This document shows positions 1 to 6,657 of a stretch of DNA of 9,380 bases, one piece after another. Location: contig JAHHRC010000052.1 in NCBI GenBank assembly GCA_020026035.1, positions 1 to 9,380 of the forward strand, written 5' to 3'. The notes under the pieces were generated by a model. That model saw only the letters and a list, made by a program, of their open reading frames with translations. It had not been told where the DNA came from and did no database searches. Made by a program: the position numbers and the translations under genes. The DNA comes from Erysipelotrichaceae bacterium. GTDB lineage: Bacteria; Bacillota_I; Bacilli_A; Erysipelotrichales; Erysipelotrichaceae. The first letter of the stretch is position 1, and each line of letters begins with the position of its first letter.

Positions 1-3
1 CAT

Positions 4-29
4 AAAAAACGACCCCAAGCGGGATCGTT
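4..29 (-). terminator. Intrinsic terminator of argS
   Basis: Read on the minus strand, a 9-bp stem (AACGATCCC pairing with GGGGTCGTT, one G-U wobble) closes a GCTT tetraloop and runs into a T-run (the A-run at 4-9 on the plus strand). It begins only 5 nt after the argS stop codon at 35-37. This is a textbook rho-independent terminator. Confidence 0.9.
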
Positions 30-34
30 CTTGA

Positions 35-1702
35 TTACATTTGTTTTGGAGCTTCAATACCAAGAAGATTCAATGCATTCTTCATAGTAATTTCACAAGC
101 CTTCACCAAACCAAGACGTTGGTTTGTAAGTTCTGGATTGTCAGGTAGGTTTACCTTTGTGTTTCCATAGTAGCTATGGAAGTTCTTTGCAAGACCTAAG
201 ATATAGTTACAAATCTTATTAGGCATACGAGTTGCTGCTGCATCTGCTACTACACTTGGGAATTCAGTGATCTGCTTAAGCATTTGAAGTTCTTTTTCAT
301 CTGTTAATAGATCATAGTTTGCTTCCTGGTGGAATAGAGGAATTGCTGGATTGTTCAATACAGAGTACATACGTGTGTAAGCATATTGTGCATAGTACAC
401 AGGGTTTTCTGTATTCTTAGAACGCGCAAGTCCTAGATCGAAGTCCATATGTGTTGCTACGTCCTTAGATACGAAGAACCAACGAGCTGCGTCAACACCC
501 ACGTCTTCACAAAGTTCACGAATTGTAATCGCATTACCTGTACGCTTACTCATCTTCACTTCTTTGCCATTTTCTGTCATACGAACCATCTGGATCAAGT
601 CTACTTCAAGTGTTCCTTCTGGATATCCTAAAGCAGTCAATGCACAGTTCATACGAGTTACATAAGAATGGTGGTCAGCACCCCAAAGGTTAACCATCTT
701 CTTATAGCCACGTTGATACTTATAAACGTGGTTTGCAATATCTGGAGTTAGGTAAGATAGGTAACCAGTACTCTTACGTAGTACACGATTCTTATCATCA
801 CCGTATTCCGAAGACTTGAACCAAAGTGCTCCGTCTTCTTCATATGTCAATCCCATATCAGCCATCTTAGCTAATACTTCATTGATTCTTTGACTATCGT
901 TTTGATAGAAGAATGTTTCATGCATCCAAGAATCGAACTCACAGCGGTATAGACGAAGGTCATCTTGAATCTTCTTAAGCTCACGCTTAACACCTTCCGC
1001 CTTGAAGTAATCCATACGTCCGTCTTCGTCTTTGACATTTAGCCACTTGTCGCCATCCATATCAACGATATCCTTTGCAATACCCTTAATATCTTCTGCA
1101 TGATATCCGTTTTCTGGAAGTTCATATTCGCCAACGTGTCCAAGTGCTTCATAATAACGAGCAATTAAGGACTTACCTAACATATCGATTTGGTTACCTG
1201 CATCATTGATATAGAATTCTCTTAAGCAATTGTATCCACTTGCCTTAAGAATACGTGTCATACAGTCACCCCAACATGCATTACGAGCATGTCCGCAGTG
1301 TAGATCACCTGTTGGATTCGCTGATACATATTCCACAAGGATCGATTGATCCTTACCAGAATCGTTGATTCCATATAGGTAATCCTTTTCGATAACGTGG
1401 TTAATAATGCCTGTTAAAGCAGACTTCTTTAACTTAAAGTTAATGAACCCTGGTCTTGCAACCGTAACAGTCTCCATTTCTGGAAGACCCTTTGCAATTT
1501 CTTCAACAAGACCATTTGCAATATCAAATGGATTCTTTCTTAGGGAACGTGCAAGGCGCATTGCGATATTCGTAGAGTAGTCGCCCATCTTAGGGTCACG
1601 TGGACTCTCCACCATCAACATGCTTTCATCTGGTTCAACGTCGAAAACGTTCTTCACAGCAACTTTGACTGCTTCAATAATTTTTTGATCTAATTCATTC
1701 AT
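35..1702 (-). CDS. argS: Arginyl-tRNA synthetase
   Basis: Class I aminoacyl-tRNA synthetase that charges tRNA-Arg with arginine in the cytosol, using ATP. The 555-residue length is normal for the bacterial enzyme. The N-terminal Arg-specific (Add-1) domain covers about residues 1-110. The HIGH-type signature is seen as SANPTGDLHCGHARN (128-141, HCGH at 135-138), and the KMSKS-type signature as KMSKRTGN (383-390). The C-terminal anticodon-binding DALR domain runs from about 430 and opens with NPVYYAQYAYTRM. The protein ends NLLGIEAPKQM, a typical ArgS C-terminus. The ATG at 1700-1702 is supported by GAAGGAG at 1714-1720, about 11 nt upstream. It is transcribed alone: a terminator follows at once, and the gene upstream is divergent. 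Its composition is less strand-skewed than that of the ABC operon, as expected for a conserved housekeeping gene. Motifs are seen directly; the function is firm family knowledge. Confidence 0.98.
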   Translation of the reverse strand: MNELDQKIIEAVKVAVKNVFDVEPDESMLMVESPRDPKMGDYSTNIAMRLARSLRKNPFDIANGLVEEIAKGLPEMETVTVARPGFINFKLKKSALTGIINHVIEKDYLYGINDSGKDQSILVEYVSANPTGDLHCGHARNACWGDCMTRILKASGYNCLREFYINDAGNQIDMLGKSLIARYYEALGHVGEYELPENGYHAEDIKGIAKDIVDMDGDKWLNVKDEDGRMDYFKAEGVKRELKKIQDDLRLYRCEFDSWMHETFFYQNDSQRINEVLAKMADMGLTYEEDGALWFKSSEYGDDKNRVLRKSTGYLSYLTPDIANHVYKYQRGYKKMVNLWGADHHSYVTRMNCALTALGYPEGTLEVDLIQMVRMTENGKEVKMSKRTGNAITIRELCEDVGVDAARWFFVSKDVATHMDFDLGLARSKNTENPVYYAQYAYTRMYSVLNNPAIPLFHQEANYDLLTDEKELQMLKQITEFPSVVADAAATRMPNKICNYILGLAKNFHSYYGNTKVNLPDNPELTNQRLGLVKACEITMKNALNLLGIEAPKQM

Positions 1703-1735
1703 TTGTTTTATTTCTCCTTCTGATAATAACCTTGC

Positions 1736-1753
1736 ACCCTTCCTTAAAAGGGT
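1736..1753 (-). other. Small inverted repeat in the presumed argS leader
   Basis: ACCCTT and AAGGGT form perfect 6-bp arms around a 6-nt centre. On the minus strand this would fold as a hairpin near the 5' end of the argS mRNA, about 15 nt upstream of the ribosome binding site. No T-run follows, so it is not a terminator. It could stabilise the 5' end or be an operator. The structure is seen; the role is unknown. Confidence 0.4.
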
Positions 1754-1762
1754 TACAGTAAT

Positions 1763-1771
1763 AAAATATCA
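1763..1771 (-). promoter_or_regulatory. Possible extended -10 promoter for argS
   Basis: The minus strand reads TGATATTTT, an extended -10 (TGn) followed by TATTTT, which matches TATAAT at four of six positions. No convincing -35 box is seen at 16-18 nt. Transcription would start near 1756, giving a leader of about 54 nt that contains the hairpin at 1736-1753. AT-rich DNA makes chance matches likely. Confidence 0.3.
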
Positions 1772-1779
1772 CGAATCCA

Positions 1780-1900
1780 AATAAATAACCATCTTAAAGA
1801 CACAAATACAACCATAAATAAGCAATTCAAACAACTTTCACACAATTCAATATACAAAAGCAAACAAAATACCTATTCTAACTGTAAATTCTATGTAAAT
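1780..1900. other. G-poor divergent intergenic stretch
   Basis: The 245 bases between argS and the plus-strand membrane gene hold no credible gene. The middle part is almost devoid of G on the plus strand; 1801-1860, for example, has only two G. It contains the 8-bp direct repeat CAATTCAA at 1823-1830 and 1843-1850, exactly 20 bp apart, and the TGTAAAT pair listed separately. It must hold the divergent promoters. Confidence 0.6.
1883..1900 (-). promoter_or_regulatory. 11-bp-spaced direct repeats resembling a Pho-type box
   Basis: TGTAAAT occurs at 1883-1889 and again at 1894-1900. On the minus strand this reads TTTACA-N5-TTTACA, with a period of one helical turn. Such tandem hexamers are the layout bound by OmpR/PhoB-class response regulators; Bacillus PhoP sites are TT(A/T/C)ACA repeats with about 5 nt between. 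The pair overlaps the place where a -35 box for the plus-strand gene would fall. In AT-rich DNA this may be chance, and no regulator gene is in the window. Confidence 0.3.
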
Positions 1901-1923
1901 ACACAACCTACACATGCTACACT
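1894..1923 (+). promoter_or_regulatory. Possible promoter of the membrane-protein pair
   Basis: TGCTACACT at 1915-1923 is an extended -10 (TG, one base, then TACACT, four of six matches). A weak -35-like TGTAAA sits at 1894-1899, with an 18-bp spacer. Transcription would start near 1930, leaving a very short leader before the AAAGGAG site at 1934-1940. An overlapping alternative -10 is TATAAG at 1923-1928. Confidence 0.35.
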
Positions 1924-1947
1924 ATAAGCAAATAAAGGAGATCATTT

Positions 1948-3012
1948 ATGGAAAACAAAAACCTAATCAAAAAATACGTAGCCCTAGCACTATGTATCAT
2001 CCTTGTTTACTTCTCACTCGTAAACATCCTAACAACCTTCCACGTCATCTTCGAAGTCATCCACGATGTCATTTCCTACTTCACCTTCGGAAACTTACTC
2101 ACAGGACTACTCACAACCCTCGGTTGTGTCCTACGCGCCGTCGCAAGTATACTTGCTACCATCACCCTCTTCTTCATCTACCAAGAAAAACCAAAAGACA
2201 TCAACCAAGAAATCTACATGCTACTACCAACATTACTCATCGATGTCATTGGAATTTTCCTCATCAAACTCTTTGAAGGATACTTACTATACATCGAATT
2301 CTTCAAAACCGAATTCCTCTGCATCTTACTCCCACTTGTTGGTCTAATCGTTCTAGACACTATGGAAGAAAACACCTTCCTATCAGACTTAAGTACCCAA
2401 CACATCAAAGACTCCCTAGCAAACGCAGCTGTCTTTGTCATAGACCAACTACAAGCAGCCAAAGAAGACTACGAACGAACACACCCAAAGAAAGAAAAGC
2501 CACAGCGTCCTCAACCGCAACAACAACCTCAACAACCTCAACAACAAACACAAACACAAACAAACGACCCAATCGGTTCGATGCTACAAAGCGCCAACCG
2601 TTCTTATGGCTATGTCGATACCAATCGTACACCATTTAAAGTCATCGTCTTTGGTTTATTAACCTGTGGCATTTACCGCCTCATTGCTTGGTATTCCATC
2701 ATTATCGATGTAAACAAAGTCTGCAATTACGATAACGACAACACACCAGGCTTAGTGAAAATCTTCGTATTCTCCATTCTCACCTGTGGCATCTACGAAA
2801 TCATTTGGGCATATAACCTTGCAAACCGCATCAAATACGCAGGTGAATATTACAACGTCCGCATCAATGACGATGGAACAAGCTTCCTACTCTTCAACCT
2901 CTTAGGACTTATTTCCTGTGGACTCTTCACTCTTGTTGCTTGGATCCACTTAATCCAAAACATCAACCGCGTCTTTGAAGCCTACAACAAAGCAAACGGC
3001 TATGTTCAATAA
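1948..3012 (+). CDS. Polytopic membrane protein with DUF4234-like triple-repeat C-terminus
   Basis: A 354-residue membrane protein of unknown function. The N-terminal part has four hydrophobic segments (about 11-35, 50-78, 90-108 and 122-137), with no family I recognise. A charged stretch (138-185) then leads into a Pro/Gln/Thr-rich linker (186-206). The C-terminal part (about 228-345) resembles DUF4234 and consists of three copies of a hydrophobic motif. The copies are FGLLTCGIYRLIAW (Cys240), FSILTCGIYEIIWAY (Cys280) and LGLISCGLFTLVAW (Cys324), each followed by an Asn-rich, tail-like stretch. The ATG has a strong AAAGGAG site 7 nt upstream. It overlaps the next gene by 11 nt, so the two are co-transcribed. 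There is no signal peptide cleavage site; the first helix is probably an anchor. The DUF4234 assignment is from motif memory; the repeats themselves are directly visible. Confidence 0.85.
   Translation: MENKNLIKKYVALALCIILVYFSLVNILTTFHVIFEVIHDVISYFTFGNLLTGLLTTLGCVLRAVASILATITLFFIYQEKPKDINQEIYMLLPTLLIDVIGIFLIKLFEGYLLYIEFFKTEFLCILLPLVGLIVLDTMEENTFLSDLSTQHIKDSLANAAVFVIDQLQAAKEDYERTHPKKEKPQRPQPQQQPQQPQQQTQTQTNDPIGSMLQSANRSYGYVDTNRTPFKVIVFGLLTCGIYRLIAWYSIIIDVNKVCNYDNDNTPGLVKIFVFSILTCGIYEIIWAYNLANRIKYAGEYYNVRINDDGTSFLLFNLLGLISCGLFTLVAWIHLIQNINRVFEAYNKANGYVQ
2518..2562 (+). repeat. CAACAACCT tandem repeats coding a Gln/Pro/Thr linker
   Basis: The 9-nt unit CAACAACCT occurs at 2521-2529 and 2530-2538, followed by CAACAACAA and then ACACAA-type units. 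They encode QQP QQP QQQ TQTQT within the gene starting at 1948. The tract is an in-frame, slippage-prone microsatellite, so linker length may vary between strains. It separates the N-terminal helices from the DUF4234-like part. Confidence 0.8.
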
Positions 3013-3388
3013 AACAAAACCCTTCCTAATCGGCTTTGCCATTTACTTCATCTACCAACTCACCAACATCGGTTGCCCCATCCGCTTTCTAACCGGAATC
3101 CCTTGCCCTGGTTGTGGCATGAGCCGAGCAATGTACCAACTCCACCACTGTAACTTCCAACAAGCCTTCTACTACCACCCACTCTTCCCACTCGTCTTTG
3201 TCTTCCTACTTATTTACCCATTTAAAAACAAACTATCCACCAAGACAAAAAACACCCTACTCTACTTACTTGCCGCAATCTTCATCTTCACTTACCTATT
3301 GCGCATCTTTTATTACCACTCACCAATCACCACCCCAAACCTACAAGAAGGCCTACTCTTTAAACTATTAAAGCGATTGATTCCTTGA
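3002..3388 (+). CDS. DUF2752 family small membrane protein
   Basis: A 128-residue protein. It carries the DUF2752 signature: CPIRFLTGIPCPGCGMSRA (25-43, with Cys25, Cys35 and Cys38), followed by a short helix and AFYYHPLFP (55-63), where the family usually has NPL. Hydrophobic segments lie at about 7-22, 58-73 and 86-105. The biochemical function of the family is unknown; the CPGCG motif suggests a possible metal or redox site, which is inference. The start chosen is ATG 3002, overlapping the previous gene's stop by 11 nt. A TTG at 2975 would add nine residues (KPTTKQTA and so on) that look unlike the family. No Shine-Dalgarno site precedes either start, so translation is probably coupled to the upstream gene. 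The stop codon lies inside the following terminator stem-loop. Confidence 0.85.
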   Translation: MFNKTKPFLIGFAIYFIYQLTNIGCPIRFLTGIPCPGCGMSRAMYQLHHCNFQQAFYYHPLFPLVFVFLLIYPFKNKLSTKTKNTLLYLLAAIFIFTYLLRIFYYHSPITTPNLQEGLLFKLLKRLIP

Positions 3389-3405
3389 ACCAACCGCTTT
3401 TTCTT
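3370..3405. terminator. Bidirectional terminator shared by convergent genes
   Basis: Arms 3370-3382 and 3388-3400 form a 13-position stem around a 5-nt loop. On the plus strand two positions are A-C mismatches and a TTTTTCTT run follows. On the minus strand the same two positions become G-U wobbles, so the stem is unbroken, but the following T-run (TTTAATAG) is weaker. The plus-strand stop TGA (3386-3388) lies at the loop and the minus-strand stop TAA (3404-3406) overlaps the T-run. Confidence 0.8.
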
Positions 3406-4432
3406 ATGCCTTAATATACAATTCTAACAAATCAAGCGTATTCTTCACACCATCCACATGGCTTCTTTCATAACAATGCGACGCATACACACCTGCACCA
3501 ATTAACCCATGCTTCACGTTGTATCCAGCTGCTAATGCTGCCTCAGCATCACTACCATAATAAGGATACACATCAATCGCAAAGTCCACACCATTTGCTT
3601 CGGCCAAATCCGCCAAAGCCTTCGTTACCGAATAATCATAAGGACCACCAGAATCCTTCGCACAAATACTCACCTGACGCTCCGTACACTCTAAGCCTTC
3701 TCCTACACAGCCCATATCCACGGAAAGAATCTCTTCCACATCCATTGGCATACCAGCCTTCGCTCCATGCCCAACTTCCTCATAGACCGTAATAAACAAA
3801 TACACCTTACGCTTTAAAGCATACTTCCCATCAGCTACGTCTTTTGCAAGTGCTAACAACATCGCAACCGATAACTTATCATCTAAGAAACGCGACTTAA
3901 TATACCCACTCTTCGTAACCGTTGTACGTGGATCAAAACAAACAAAGTTGCCATTTTCAATCCCCAACTTCTTCGTATCCTCTTTGCTAGACACCACTTC
4001 ATCCAACAACACTTCCATATTCGCAAACGAACGAACAAGCTTATTCGCTTCCCCATTCACATGCACACTCGCATCGTCTAACTGCATAACACCCTCATAG
4101 ACCTTGCCACTACGGGTATAAATACGACAATTCTCACCTTCCGTACTACTCGCTGATAAACCTCCAACACTTGAAATACGCAAGTTCCCATTGCCCTTAA
4201 TACTCGAAACAACACCACCTAACGTATCCAAATGCGCAGCCAAACACAACGGCTCACCTTCACCACCAAGACAACAAACAACACAACCCTTCTTCGTCAA
4301 AGTCGCATCAAACCCTAACTCCTTCAACACATTCGCTGTATATTTCGCTGCCTCATCGGTAAATCCACTCGGTGAATCAATCGATGTCAACTTCTTTAAT
4401 TGCTCTAACGTATACTCTACATTCTGCTTCAT
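3404..4432 (-). CDS. M42 family metallo-aminopeptidase
   Basis: A 342-residue cytosolic enzyme of the M42 (glutamyl aminopeptidase/PepA, FrvX/YhfE-like) family. These two-metal peptidases remove N-terminal residues from peptides and often form dodecamers. Metal and catalytic residues visible in family order are His67 and Asp69 in AAHLDTLGG, Asp184 or Asp185 in RFLDDKLSVAM, Glu218 and Glu219 (catalytic base plus ligand) in ITVYEEVGHGA, Asp239 in SVDMGC, and a C-terminal His, probably His325 in ERSHVDG. All the required positions are present, so it should be active. The ATG at 4430-4432 has GGAGGGG at 4437-4443. Only 34 nt separate it from the ABC ATPase gene upstream, with no terminator between, so it is the last gene of the importer operon. 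Substrate preference cannot be told; the metal (Zn or Co in relatives) is not shown here. It could process peptides brought in by the importer. Confidence 0.92.
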   Translation of the reverse strand: MKQNVEYTLEQLKKLTSIDSPSGFTDEAAKYTANVLKELGFDATLTKKGCVVCCLGGEGEPLCLAAHLDTLGGVVSSIKGNGNLRISSVGGLSASSTEGENCRIYTRSGKVYEGVMQLDDASVHVNGEANKLVRSFANMEVLLDEVVSSKEDTKKLGIENGNFVCFDPRTTVTKSGYIKSRFLDDKLSVAMLLALAKDVADGKYALKRKVYLFITVYEEVGHGAKAGMPMDVEEILSVDMGCVGEGLECTERQVSICAKDSGGPYDYSVTKALADLAEANGVDFAIDVYPYYGSDAEAALAAGYNVKHGLIGAGVYASHCYERSHVDGVKNTLDLLELYIKA

Positions 4433-4466
4433 AAAACCCCTCCATTTCTACCATCATACAATCATC

Positions 4467-5075
4467 TTACAAACCATTCAATTGCGATAACACAACAACC
4501 CGATCACAATACCGTTCCACTAACTCTAAATCATGACTAATAAACAACATCCCAATCTGCTTCTTACAAACCAAATCCTTCAAAACAGCCAATAACTCAC
4601 ACGTCGACACAACATCCAACATCGTCGTCATCTCATCGGCTAATACATACTTCGTACTCGGCCCTACTACACGCGCCAAACAAACACGCTGCAACTCTCC
4701 ACCACTTAACTCATATGGCCACTTATCCAACCAAGACTTCCCGATTCCAAAGGAAGCTAACACATCCTCACTGACATCCCAGCCTTCCTTCAAAATCTTT
4801 TCTACCTTCATTCTATGATTTACAGCCTTTTCGGGATGTTGATGCACAAGTTGTACCGGATGAAACCCATTCACCTTAAAACAATCTTCACCATCCACCA
4901 ATACCGAACCCGACTTCGCCTTTAAATACCCACTCAGTAACCTTGCTACCGTCGACTTTCCATATCCACTTGGTGCAACAAGGCCAACAATCTCACCTAC
5001 ATCAACAGATAAACTCACACCCTTTAAAACATCCACACCATCGTAATCAAACCAAACATCCTTCATCTCTAACAT
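4467..5075 (-). CDS. Short ABC ATPase, NikE/DppF-like
   Basis: A 202-residue nucleotide-binding subunit of a PepT-family importer that pairs with the ATPase encoded just upstream. Motifs: Walker A APSGYGKST (34-42), Q-loop Gln79 in VHQHPE, signature LSGGE (123-127), Walker B YVLADE (143-148, catalytic Glu148), D-loop TTMLDV (150-155) and switch His181 in ISHD. All the elements needed for ATP hydrolysis are present. The chain stops about 20 residues after the switch His, so it has none of the oligopeptide-binding C-terminal extension found in DppF/OppF (about 320-330 residues). It is also shorter than E. coli NikE, so it is a minimal ATPase rather than an obvious truncation. The ATG at 5073-5075 overlaps the previous stop by 7 nt; an in-frame ATG at 5064-5066 is an alternative. 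Only a weak GGATGGG site is visible, suggesting translational coupling. Confidence 0.9.
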   Translation of the reverse strand: MLEMKDVWFDYDGVDVLKGVSLSVDVGEIVGLVAPSGYGKSTVARLLSGYLKAKSGSVLVDGEDCFKVNGFHPVQLVHQHPEKAVNHRMKVEKILKEGWDVSEDVLASFGIGKSWLDKWPYELSGGELQRVCLARVVGPSTKYVLADEMTTMLDVVSTCELLAVLKDLVCKKQIGMLFISHDLELVERYCDRVVVLSQLNGL

Positions 5076-5830
5076 ACAAACCCATCCAACACCATATCCG
5101 CAAGTTTTTGCGTATACGCTTCCTTCAAACCATTCCGATTCACAAAATCATCACGACGAACAATCTCAACAATCTGCCCATCCTTAAAAATTGCAATCCG
5201 ATCTGCAACCTTCAAAGACGTCTTCATATCATGCGATATTAACAAACAACTCCCAATTTCTCGTTGTTTATTCACAAACCTTACAAACTGCTCTAAACAA
5301 ACCTCATCCATACCAGGCGTTGGTTCATCAGCCACAAGCACTCGACACCCATTCAAACTCGACAACACAACTAACACTCGCCGAGCCATACCCCCACTCA
5401 ATTCATGCGGATACATCTCTAACACATCTTCCGATAATCCAAATAACGAAAGACCCTCACGAAGCCTTCTTTCCACATCATCTCGTTTCTTTCCATCAAG
5501 AAACACTTGATCTTGAATCTTCAAAAGCGGATTCAAAGACGTAATTGCCTGGGGAATAAACCCAACCTCAACACCACGAACAGAATCAATATCCCTCATT
5601 GTTCCAGAATACAAGATCTCACCTTGTACCATTGCATTTTCCGGTAATAACCCAAGTAAGGCATGCGCTAATAAACTCTTCCCACACCCACTTGCTCCAA
5701 ACACAACAAGCACCTCATGATCCTCTAACGTAAACGAAACATCCTGCACAACATCCACAACACGACGCTTCAACAACCCCGCATACTGCAAAAAGGAAAT
5801 CGATAACCCCTTAACCTCAATAAGACTCAT
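5069..5830 (-). CDS. ABC ATPase, NikD/DppD-like
   Basis: A 253-residue ATPase subunit of the importer, on the cytoplasmic face of the membrane. Motifs: Walker A GASGCGKS (45-52), Q-loop Gln94 in GFIPQAITSLNP (the family hallmark 'Q...SLNP'), signature LSGGM (144-148), Walker B CRVLVADEP (162-170, Glu169), a D-loop region reading TPGMDE (171-176) instead of the usual T(S/A)ALD, and switch His200. It ends soon after the fold is complete and lacks the Dpp/Opp C-terminal extension, matching NikD in size. The stop codon of the upstream permease gene (TAG, 5839-5841) is embedded in its TAGGAG ribosome binding site at 5836-5841, 5 nt from the ATG, which couples the two genes. The substrate is not indicated by an ATPase sequence. 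Confidence 0.92.
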   Translation of the reverse strand: MSLIEVKGLSISFLQYAGLLKRRVVDVVQDVSFTLEDHEVLVVFGASGCGKSLLAHALLGLLPENAMVQGEILYSGTMRDIDSVRGVEVGFIPQAITSLNPLLKIQDQVFLDGKKRDDVERRLREGLSLFGLSEDVLEMYPHELSGGMARRVLVVLSSLNGCRVLVADEPTPGMDEVCLEQFVRFVNKQREIGSCLLISHDMKTSLKVADRIAIFKDGQIVEIVRRDDFVNRNGLKEAYTQKLADMVLDGFVC

Positions 5831-5838
5831 ACATACTC

Positions 5839-6657
5839 CTACAAATGATACCGATAAGGATCAACCATCTGCTTCAATAGCCCTCCAAACCGTAAAATAC
5901 AAACCACCACAACAACCAACACAAGACCAGGAAAGAACGCTAACCACCAAGCACCAAGCCGTAAGTACTGCATACTCTCCGCCAAAATAATCCCAATCGC
6001 CGGTGTTGATAACGACAATCCAAACCCCAAAAAGCTAATACTAGCCTCATGCAAGATCGCATGTGGAAATAACATCACCGTTCCAACAATCATCTGCGGA
6101 ATCAAACTTGGCATAATATGATTCCATGCCACATACCAACGACTCTTCCCAAGTTTCAAAGCAATTTCAATAAACGAACATTTCTTCAAACTTCGAATCT
6201 CCGCTCTTAAAATCCGCGTCAAATACGTCCAGTGCGTCGCCACAATACCAACCATAACACCACGCACACCACGCCCCATCGCAACGGAAATAATAATCAA
6301 AAAGATTATATGCGGAATCGATAAGAACACATCAATCAAAAACGTCACACAACGATCCACAACTTCCCCACAACTCGCCAATAAAAACGCCAACACAAAC
6401 GACACAACAACACTCCCAATTGTTGCAACACTGGCAATTTGTAGCGACAAAGACAACCCCTTCATCGTTCTTACAAACATATCTCTTCCATACGCATCCG
6501 TTCCAAACACATGCATAAAACTAGGACTTAATAACTTACTCCCAAAATCAATCGCTAGATCTTGCTCGCTAACAATTGATCCATACACAAACACAAACAA
6601 CACCAAACACAAACAACAACCCATCTCAACGAAAGCTTTATACCTTTTACTCTTCAT
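5839..6657 (-). CDS. ABC importer permease, NikC/DppC-like
   Basis: A 272-residue inner-membrane subunit that forms the translocation channel with the other permease. An N-terminal helix (about 9-28) is followed by the DppC/NikC hallmark FGTDAYGRDMFVR (51-63). Further hydrophobic segments lie at about 73-95, 103-126, 131-147, 185-202 and 236-256. The EAA-type cytoplasmic loop that contacts an ATPase is FIEIALKLGKSRWY with AWNHIMPSLIPQ (162-188). EASISFLGFGLSLSTPAIGIIL (positions 204-225) matches the conserved EAsLSFLGlG segment of the family. The C-terminus has the expected VDPYRY. The ATG at 6655-6657 overlaps the TGA of the upstream permease in an ATGA arrangement, with AAGGGTG about 8 nt upstream. 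A run of valines (248-252) reflects the G/T-rich coding strand. Full length, no defects seen. Confidence 0.93.
   Translation of the reverse strand: MKSKRYKAFVEMGCCLCLVLFVFVYGSIVSEQDLAIDFGSKLLSPSFMHVFGTDAYGRDMFVRTMKGLSLSLQIASVATIGSVVVSFVLAFLLASCGEVVDRCVTFLIDVFLSIPHIIFLIIISVAMGRGVRGVMVGIVATHWTYLTRILRAEIRSLKKCSFIEIALKLGKSRWYVAWNHIMPSLIPQMIVGTVMLFPHAILHEASISFLGFGLSLSTPAIGIILAESMQYLRLGAWWLAFFPGLVLVVVVVCILRFGGLLKQMVDPYRYHL

Noticed and set aside
1703..1800. AGGGTG in the argS leader as part of a T-box riboswitch
   Set aside because: Only six bases match the conserved T-box sequence; the GGNACC/ACCGCG part, a terminator and space for stem I are all missing.
1914..2276. Open frames at 1914-2276 and 2066-2347 on the plus strand and 2214-2462 on the minus strand
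   Set aside because: They lie out of frame inside the DUF4234-like gene, have low-complexity His/Ser/Thr/Pro composition caused by the C-rich strand, and show no family motifs.
2975..3001. TTG at 2975 as start of the DUF2752 gene
   Set aside because: It is a rarer codon, has no ribosome binding site, and adds a hydrophilic nine-residue stretch wholly inside the upstream gene. ATG 3002 fits the family and the overlap arrangement better.
4433..4466. Separate promoter for the peptidase gene
   Set aside because: Only 34 nt are available, much of it taken by the ribosome binding site; no -35/-10 pair is seen. A promoter inside the ATPase gene cannot be excluded.
4950..4976. Alanine replacing the first glycine of Walker A in ATPase E (APSGYGKS)
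   Set aside because: The P-loop consensus accepts A or G at that position and all the other catalytic motifs are present, so this is not a defect.
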